Below the pieces are notes generated by a model. The model did no database searches. It was given only the letters and a program-made list of their open reading frames with translations, and was not told the DNA's origin. The position numbers and the translations under genes were made by a program. A DNA stretch of 10,927 nucleotides from Pseudomonadota bacterium (GTDB taxonomy: Bacteria > Pseudomonadota > Gammaproteobacteria > Xanthomonadales > Rhodanobacteraceae). Of this stretch, positions 5,908 to 10,927 are shown piece after piece; position 1 is the first letter of the stretch; every line of letters starts with the position of its first letter. The DNA lies in the NCBI GenBank assembly GCA_023430685.1, contig JAEYZH010000183.1, positions 1 through 10,927 of the forward strand, in the 5' to 3' direction.

Positions 5908-8667
5908 TCAGTGCGCCTGGTCCCAGTTCGCACCGACGCCGACATCGACGACCAGCGGGACCGAAAGTTCCGCCGCCTTCGCCATGCGCTCACGCAGGCC
6001 CGCGACGATGTGGTCGACTGCGTCCTCGCGCACTTCGAGCACGAGTTCGTCGTGCACCTGCATCAGCATGCGCGCGCGGTCGGACTGGTCCGCGAGCCAG
6101 GCGTCGACCGCGATCATCGCGCGCTTGATGATGTCGGCCGCGGTGCCCTGCATCGGCGCGTTGATCGCGGCGCGTTCGGCGCCCGCGCGCTGCGCCTGGT
6201 TGCGCGAGTGGATGTAGTCGAGGTGCAGCCGGCGCCCGAACACGGTTTCGACGTAGCCGTCGCGGTGCGCCTGCTCGCGCACGCGATCCATGAACTCGCG
6301 CACGCCGGGGTAGCGCGAGAAGTAGCGCGCCATGTAGTCCTGCGCTTCGCCGCGCCCGACGCCGAGCTGGCGCGCGAGGCCGAACGCGCTCATGCCGTAC
6401 ATGAGGCCGAAGTTGATCGCCTTCGCGGCTCGCCGCTGGTTCGGGTCGACCTGGTCGAGCGGCAGGTCGAACACTTCGGCCGCGGTCGCGAGGTGGACGT
6501 CCTGGTTGCCGTGGAAGGCCGACAGCAGCCCGGCGTCGCCCGACAAGTGCGCCATGATGCGCAGCTCGATCTGCGAATAGTCGGCCGCGACGATCTTCCA
6601 TCCGTCCGGCGCGACGAACGCCTGGCGGATGCGCCGGCCTTCCTCGGTGCGGATCGGGATGTTCTGCAGGTTCGGATCGGACGACGACAGGCGCCCGGTC
6701 GCCGCGATCGCCTGGCCGTAACAGGTGTGCACGCGGCCGGTGCGCGGATTGACGCTGTCGGCGAGCTTTTCGGTGTAGGTCGAGCGCAGCTTCGCGAGGC
6801 CGCGATACTCGAGGATCAGGCGCGGCAACTCATGGCGGTCCGCGATCGCTTCGAGCGCTTCCTCGTTCGTCGACGGTTGCCCGCCCGGCGTCTTCACGAG
6901 CGCGGGCAGGCCGAGTTCCTCGAACAGGATCGCCGCGAGCTGCTTCGTCGAATCCAGGCTGAAGGGATGACCGGCGACCGCATGCGCCTGCGTCGTGAGC
7001 GCGTGCATGCGCTGCGCGAGCTCGTGGCTCTGGCGCTTGAGCGCCGCGGTGTCGATGCGCACGCCACGCTGCTCCATGCGCGCGAGCACCGGCGCGAGCG
7101 CGATCTCGATGCGCTCGTACACCTCGCGCAGGCGCGGCTCGCCGGCGAACCGCGGCCACAGCGCCTCGTGCAGACGCAGCGTGATGTCGGCGTCCTCGGC
7201 CGAATAGCGGCACGCAGTGTCGAGGTCGACCTGCGAGAACGGGATCTGCTTCGCGCCCTTGCCCGCGACATCCTCGTAGTGCAGCGTGTCGTAGCCCAGA
7301 TGGCGCTTCGCGAGCGTGTCCATGTCGTGGCGCTGGGTCGACGCGAGCACGTAGGACTCGAGCATCGTGTCGTGCGCGAGCCCCTGCAATGCGATGCCGT
7401 GGTTCGACAACACGTTGATGTCGTACTTGAGGTTCTGCCCGAGCTTGGGCCGGCCCGGGTCCTCGAGGATCGGTTTCAGCGCCGCGAGCACGCTCTCGCG
7501 CGGCAGCTGCGCGGGCGCGCCCGGGTAGTCGTGCGCGAGCGGCACGTAGGCCGCGTGTTTCGGTTCGACCGCGAACGAGACGCCGACGATCTCGGCGCGC
7601 ATCGGATCGAGCGAGGAGGTCTCGGTATCGAACGCGATCAGCGCGGCGTTGCGCAGGCGATCGATCCACGCGTCGAGCCGCGCCGGCGTCGTCACGAGCT
7701 CGTACTCGCCGGGGCCGGCGAGGCGAGGATCCAGCACGAGCGCGGGCGCAGCCATCGGCGCGGTGGCAGCCTGCGCGGAGGCCTCCGGCGACGTCGCACT
7801 GTCCGCGCCGGCGGCGGCGTCGAGTTCCTTCAATGCCGCGTTGAACTCGTAGCGCCGGTACAGCACCCGCAACGCGTCCGCATCGCGTTCGCGCAGCACG
7901 AGTGTGTCGGGTCCGCCGTCGAGCGGCACGTCGGTACGGATCGTCGCGAGCTCGCGCGACAGCGGCAGGTGCGCGAGCGCGTTGCGCAGGTTCTCGCCGA
8001 TCTTGCCGCCGATGCGCCCGGCATTCGCGATCACGCCGTCGAGGCTGCCGTACTCGGCCAGCCATTTCGCGGCGGTCTTCGGCCCGCACTTCTCGACGCC
8101 GGGGATGTTGTCGACGCTGTCGCCGACCAGCGCGAGATAGTCGACGATCTGGTCCGGCCGCACGCCGAACTTCTCGATCACCGCGGCGGTGTCGGTGGTC
8201 GTGTTCGTCATCGTGTTGACGAGCTCGATGCCGGGCTCGACGAGCTGCGCGAAGTCCTTGTCGCCGGTCGAGATCGTGACATCGATGCCGGCCGCGAGCG
8301 CCTGCCGCGCGAGCGTGCCGATCACGTCGTCGGCCTCCACGCCGGGCACGCGCAGGATCGGGAAGCCGAGCGCCGCGACGATCTCGAGCATCGGTTCGGT
8401 CTGCGCGATGAGGTCATCGGGCGTCGCCTGGCGCGTCGCCTTGTACGCGGGGAAGAGTGCGTCGCGGAAGGTCTTGCCCGGCGCATCCTGCACGAATGCA
8501 GCGTACGCCGGCCGCTGCTTCAGCGTCGCGCGCAGCATGTTGACCACGCCGAACAGCGCGCCGGTCGGCTCGCCCGCCGCGTTGCTGAGCGGCGGCAGCG
8601 CATGGAACGCGCGGTACAGGTAGGACGAACCGTCGATGAGGACGAGGCGCGGTCGGGAACTCGACAT
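5908..8667 (-). CDS. polA: DNA polymerase I, PolA (5' nuclease, 3'-5' exonuclease, polymerase)
   Basis: PolA fills gaps after excision repair and removes RNA primers from Okazaki fragments. The 919 residues (E. coli 928) hold all three domains. The 5' nuclease (about 1-290) shows LVLIDGSSYLYRAFHAL, EADDVIGTLA near 111-120, STGDKDFAQL and VGDSVDNIPGVEKCGPKTAA near 181-200. The proofreading exonuclease appears intact: Asp347 and Glu349 in FDTET, Asp416 in KYDINVL, and Tyr488/Asp492 in YSAED. In the polymerase, motif A DYSQIELR has Asp696, the O-helix has Lys749, Phe753 and Tyr757 in RRAAKAINFGLMYG, and motif C is QVHDELVLEV with Asp873 and Glu874. Residues about 285-312 form an Ala-rich linker. 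The ATG at 8665-8667 fits the conserved N-terminus, but no Shine-Dalgarno sequence precedes it. The gene is divergent from the sigma-factor gene (138-bp gap) and is followed by the sX13-like RNA on the same strand. Confidence 0.98.
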   Translation of the reverse strand: MSSSRPRLVLIDGSSYLYRAFHALPPLSNAAGEPTGALFGVVNMLRATLKQRPAYAAFVQDAPGKTFRDALFPAYKATRQATPDDLIAQTEPMLEIVAALGFPILRVPGVEADDVIGTLARQALAAGIDVTISTGDKDFAQLVEPGIELVNTMTNTTTDTAAVIEKFGVRPDQIVDYLALVGDSVDNIPGVEKCGPKTAAKWLAEYGSLDGVIANAGRIGGKIGENLRNALAHLPLSRELATIRTDVPLDGGPDTLVLRERDADALRVLYRRYEFNAALKELDAAAGADSATSPEASAQAATAPMAAPALVLDPRLAGPGEYELVTTPARLDAWIDRLRNAALIAFDTETSSLDPMRAEIVGVSFAVEPKHAAYVPLAHDYPGAPAQLPRESVLAALKPILEDPGRPKLGQNLKYDINVLSNHGIALQGLAHDTMLESYVLASTQRHDMDTLAKRHLGYDTLHYEDVAGKGAKQIPFSQVDLDTACRYSAEDADITLRLHEALWPRFAGEPRLREVYERIEIALAPVLARMEQRGVRIDTAALKRQSHELAQRMHALTTQAHAVAGHPFSLDSTKQLAAILFEELGLPALVKTPGGQPSTNEEALEAIADRHELPRLILEYRGLAKLRSTYTEKLADSVNPRTGRVHTCYGQAIAATGRLSSSDPNLQNIPIRTEEGRRIRQAFVAPDGWKIVAADYSQIELRIMAHLSGDAGLLSAFHGNQDVHLATAAEVFDLPLDQVDPNQRRAAKAINFGLMYGMSAFGLARQLGVGRGEAQDYMARYFSRYPGVREFMDRVREQAHRDGYVETVFGRRLHLDYIHSRNQAQRAGAERAAINAPMQGTAADIIKRAMIAVDAWLADQSDRARMLMQVHDELVLEVREDAVDHIVAGLRERMAKAAELSVPLVVDVGVGANWDQAH

Positions 8668-8739
8668 GGCGGGGCGGATGCGGCAGGGAGCTGCACTTTA
8701 GCGCAGGGCCCCGCGGTGCGCGCCGGTCGCCGCGGGAAC

Positions 8740-8756
8740 GCCGTGCCGGTCACGGC
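8740..8756. promoter_or_regulatory. Dyad in the polA/sigma-factor divergent gap
   Basis: GCCGTG (8740-8745) and CACGGC (8751-8756) form a perfect 6+6 dyad with a 5-bp centre. It covers the -35 position expected for the TATGAT box at 8775-8780, so it could be an operator for the sigma-kinase pair. A second dyad, CCCGCGG (8710-8716) with CCGCGGG (8730-8736), lies just upstream. Both are GC-only or nearly so and may be compositional. Confidence 0.3.
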
Positions 8757-8774
8757 AGCGGCGGGCCTGCGCGC

Positions 8775-8780
8775 TATGAT
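8775..8780 (+). promoter_or_regulatory. Putative -10 box of the sigma-kinase operon
   Basis: TATGAT matches the -10 consensus at five of six positions in otherwise very GC-rich DNA. A start near 8787 would leave a leader of about 19 nt before the ATG at 8806. The -35 region (8752-8757, ACGGCA) is a poor match, which would suit an activated promoter. Confidence 0.4.
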
Positions 8781-8805
8781 GCGCGCGCAACGCCCGGGGG
8801 CCTCG

Positions 8806-9402
8806 ATGGTCGAACCACCCAATCACGACGACGGCGCGGCCGACGACCCCGGCGCGCACGAGGTCACGCGCCTGATCGCGGCGTGGCGCGGTGGCGACGT
8901 CGCGGCGCGCGAGGCGCTGGTCGAGCGCGTCTACGCGAACGTGCGCGCGATCGCCGCGCAATCGCTGCGCCTGATGCCGGGTGCGACACTCGGCGCGACC
9001 GATCTCGCGCACGAGGCGCTGATCCGCCTGCTCGGCGCCGACGCGAGCTGGCACGACCGTCGTCACTTCTTCCATGTCGCCGCGCAGGCGACGCGCCAGA
9101 TCCTCGTCGACGCTGCGCGCCAGCGCCTCGCGGCCAAGCGCGGCGGCGGCGCCGAACGCGTCGACCTCGATCTCGCGGGCGAGGTCGCGGCGAACGATGG
9201 CGATGCCGAGCTCGTGCGCATCGACGATGCACTGCGCGACCTGCAGCAGGCCGATACGCGCCGCGCGCAGATGATCGAACTCGTGTACTTCGGCGGCCTC
9301 AGCCGGGTCGAGGTCGCGCAGGCGTTGCAGGTCTCCGAAGGCACCGTCGACCGCGACCTGCGGCTCGCGCGCGCCTGGTTGCGCAGCGCGCTCGAGGCAT
9401 GA
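8806..9402 (+). CDS. ECF-type sigma factor, Ser/Thr-kinase-linked family
   Basis: This 198-residue protein would direct RNA polymerase to a specific promoter set. Region 2 spans about residues 18-105 (EVTRLIAAWRGGD near 19-31, TLGATDLAHEALIRLL near 61-76, then HFFHVAAQATRQILVDAARQR and AKRGGGAE). Region 4 (about 145-196) has the helix-turn-helix GLSRVEVAQALQVSEGTVDR. The pattern is that of the Sigma-70 ECF subfamily often encoded beside Ser/Thr kinases (TIGR02999/ECF43-like), in which the acidic DAED-like residues of region 2.2 are missing; here the stretch reads GATDLAHE with Thr65. No anti-sigma factor gene follows; the kinase start overlaps the stop (ATGA), so the two are translationally coupled. 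I chose ATG 8806 with GGGGG at 8796-8800 upstream. The in-frame ATG-ATG at 8776-8781 overlaps the likely -10 box and is less plausible. Confidence 0.9.
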   Translation: MVEPPNHDDGAADDPGAHEVTRLIAAWRGGDVAAREALVERVYANVRAIAAQSLRLMPGATLGATDLAHEALIRLLGADASWHDRRHFFHVAAQATRQILVDAARQRLAAKRGGGAERVDLDLAGEVAANDGDAELVRIDDALRDLQQADTRRAQMIELVYFGGLSRVEVAQALQVSEGTVDRDLRLARAWLRSALEA

Positions 9403-10927
9403 GCGCGGCCCTGCTCGGCGAGCTCGCGCCGCATTTCGAGCGCCTGCGGGGGCTGCCTGCGCGCGAACGCGACGACGCGCTCGCGACACTCGCGCTCGAA
9501 CCTGCCGCGCGCGCGCGTCTCGCGCGCATGCTCGCGCTCGATGCGCAAGCCGACGGCGACGTCGGCCCGGCTTCGGGCGACCCGCTCGCCGACGTGATCG
9601 CGGGCGGCGCGCGCCGCACTCCCGCGACGACACGCGCACGCGACGGCGAGCGCCTCGGCGCCTGGCGGCTGCTGCACGAACTCGGCGCGGGCGGGATGGG
9701 CACGGTGTTCCTCGCCGAGCGCGCCGACGGGCAGTTCGAGCGCAAGGTCGCGATCAAGCTGCTGCGCGGCTTCCCGACCGCCGAAGCCGTGCGCCGGCTG
9801 CGCCAGGAGCGCGGCATCCTCGCCGGCCTCGATCATCCGAACATCGCGCGCCTGCTCGACGGCGGCGAAACCGTCGACGGCCAGCCGTGGCTCGCGCTCG
9901 AGCTCGTCGAGGGCACGCCGCTGCTCGAACACGTCGCCGCGCACGCGCCGACGTTGCGCGATCGCCTCGCGCTGTTCGACGCGATGCTCGATGCGGTCGC
10001 GCATGCGCACGCGCACCTCGTCGTGCATCGCGACCTCAAGCCGGCGAACGTGATGGTCGCGGCCGACGGCATGGTCAAGCTGCTCGACTTCGGCATCGCG
10101 CGGCTGGTCGAAGCCGGCGCGGGCTCGCAGCGCGAGACCTCCACGCGCGTGTTCAGCCGCGGCTATGCGAGCCCCGAGCAGCAGGACGGCCGCGCGATCA
10201 CGACCGCGAGCGATCTCTACAGCCTCGGCGTGCTGCTGCGCGAGATGGTGACCGGCCGGCGCGATCCGGCCGAACCGCGCGCGCCCGCGGTGCCGCCGCT
10301 GCCGCTCGACGCCGACCTCGCGGGCATCCTCGCGCACGCGACCGAAATCGAGCCGCAGCGCCGTTACGCGAGCGTGCTCGAACTGCGCGACGACCTGCGG
10401 CGCTATCGCGAAGGCCGGCCCGTGCGCGCGACGCGCTGGACGCGCGGTTACCGCCTGCGCAAGTTCATCGCACGCCACCGCCTCGCGGTCGCCGCGGTGG
10501 TGCTGCTCGCGCTGCTGCTCGCGGGATTCGTCTGGCGCCTGGAACGTGAGCGCGACCACGCGCGCACCGCTGAGGCAACCGCACGCGAGGCGCTGCGTGC
10601 GTCCGAGCGCGACGCGCGGCGCGCACGCGCATCGCTCGAGTTCCTCGGCGATGCGTTCTCGGCCGCCGCGCCCGAACACGCGCTGAGCCGCCAGGTCAGC
10701 GTGCGCGACCTGCTCGATTCCGCGCGTGCGCAGCTCGCGCGCCAGGACGACCCCGCGCTCGTGCAGGCGATGCAGCGCATGCTCGCGCACCTCTACAGCG
10801 AACTCGGCGAGGTGCGCATCGCGCTCGAGCTCATGCGCGAGGGCCTCGCGGGCGTCACGCCGGCCGACCGCCTCGATGCGCTGCGGCTCGCGGACGACGA
10901 GGACACGCTCGGCGCGCTGCTCGGCGC
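9399..10927 (+). CDS. Transmembrane serine/threonine protein kinase (partial, 3' end outside window)
   Basis: The frame opens at the ATG of the ATGA overlap with the sigma-factor gene and has no stop to the window end: 509 residues are visible. After an 85-residue N-terminal segment comes a Hanks-type kinase domain (about 86-337). It has the glycine loop LGAGGMGTVFLAE at 95-107, VAIK with ATP-binding Lys120, Glu137 of the C-helix, HRDLKPANV with catalytic Asp212, DFG with Asp230, activation-loop Thr/Ser in ETSTRVFSRGYASPEQ (246-261) and SDLYSLGVLL (271-280). All catalytic residues are present, so it should be active. One hydrophobic segment at about 362-379 anchors it in the inner membrane with the kinase inside. 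It is followed by a charged, probably helical stretch (381-412) and the start of an extracytoplasmic helical region that in this family often carries TPR repeats. The likely partner, by context, is the sigma factor upstream. Confidence 0.93.
   Translation, partial: MSAALLGELAPHFERLRGLPARERDDALATLALEPAARARLARMLALDAQADGDVGPASGDPLADVIAGGARRTPATTRARDGERLGAWRLLHELGAGGMGTVFLAERADGQFERKVAIKLLRGFPTAEAVRRLRQERGILAGLDHPNIARLLDGGETVDGQPWLALELVEGTPLLEHVAAHAPTLRDRLALFDAMLDAVAHAHAHLVVHRDLKPANVMVAADGMVKLLDFGIARLVEAGAGSQRETSTRVFSRGYASPEQQDGRAITTASDLYSLGVLLREMVTGRRDPAEPRAPAVPPLPLDADLAGILAHATEIEPQRRYASVLELRDDLRRYREGRPVRATRWTRGYRLRKFIARHRLAVAAVVLLALLLAGFVWRLERERDHARTAEATAREALRASERDARRARASLEFLGDAFSAAAPEHALSRQVSVRDLLDSARAQLARQDDPALVQAMQRMLAHLYSELGEVRIALELMREGLAGVTPADRLDALRLADDEDTLGALLG

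Noticed and set aside
8776..8781. ATG-ATG as start of the sigma factor
   Set aside because: It is in frame but overlaps the TATGAT promoter box and lacks a good ribosome-binding site; family similarity begins after the ATG at 8806.
5233..9402. Very long plus-strand open frame running antisense through polA into the sigma-factor gene
   Set aside because: Only its last 198 codons (from 8806) encode a recognisable protein. The remainder is the complement of polA and the other frame of the ligase gene, and it runs through the sRNA region. It is chance openness upstream of the true sigma-factor start.
9063..10790. Minus-strand open frame and a shifted plus-strand frame (9887-10549) inside the kinase gene
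   Set aside because: The kinase frame starting at 9399 contains every Hanks motif in order. The other frames are Arg-rich shadows.
1..10927. CRISPR arrays, tRNA/rRNA genes, insertion sequences, prophage or horizontally acquired islands
   Set aside because: No regularly spaced direct repeats, cloverleaf-like sequence, transposase or integrase motifs were seen, and base composition and codon use look uniform across all genes.

Overview
The window is a GC-rich chromosomal segment whose gene content and non-coding signals suggest a gammaproteobacterium of the order Xanthomonadales (Lysobacterales). The main reasons are a TopA with a lysine/alanine-rich tail instead of zinc fingers, an aryl-polyene/xanthomonadin-type AMP ligase, and a small RNA just downstream of polA that looks like Xanthomonas sX13. 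The taxonomic call is an inference; there is no rRNA marker here.

Left part (1-5573, + strand): the 3' end of dprA (DNA uptake/processing), topA (topoisomerase I) with its own promoter and a perfect stem-loop in its short leader, tsaC (threonylcarbamoyl-AMP synthase for the tRNA t6A modification), and 14 bp after it an AMP-forming acyl/aryl-acid ligase. A GC-rich hairpin followed by TTTT closes this group at about 5629-5665.

Centre (5676-8667, - strand): polA, encoding a complete three-domain DNA polymerase I, is transcribed towards the first group. Between its stop codon and the convergent ligase gene lies an independent transcription unit of about 120 nt on the minus strand. It has a TATTGT -10 box, then three successive stem-loops that each expose a C-rich loop (CCTCCC, CCTCCCCA, TCCCCCTG). 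The third is a Rho-independent terminator followed by TTTTCTTTTT. This matches the architecture and size reported for Xanthomonas sX13 and is the most notable feature of the window.

Right part (8806-10927, + strand, divergent from polA): an ECF sigma factor of the kinase-linked type overlaps by ATGA with a transmembrane Ser/Thr protein kinase that runs off the window. The sigma factor has a Thr where ordinary ECF factors have acidic residues in region 2.2, as in systems where the kinase switches the sigma factor on by phosphorylation (EcfP/PknT, EcfK/PknS). I see no CRISPR array, tRNA, rRNA, insertion sequence or phage gene. The long open frames antisense to topA, polA and the kinase are composition artefacts.
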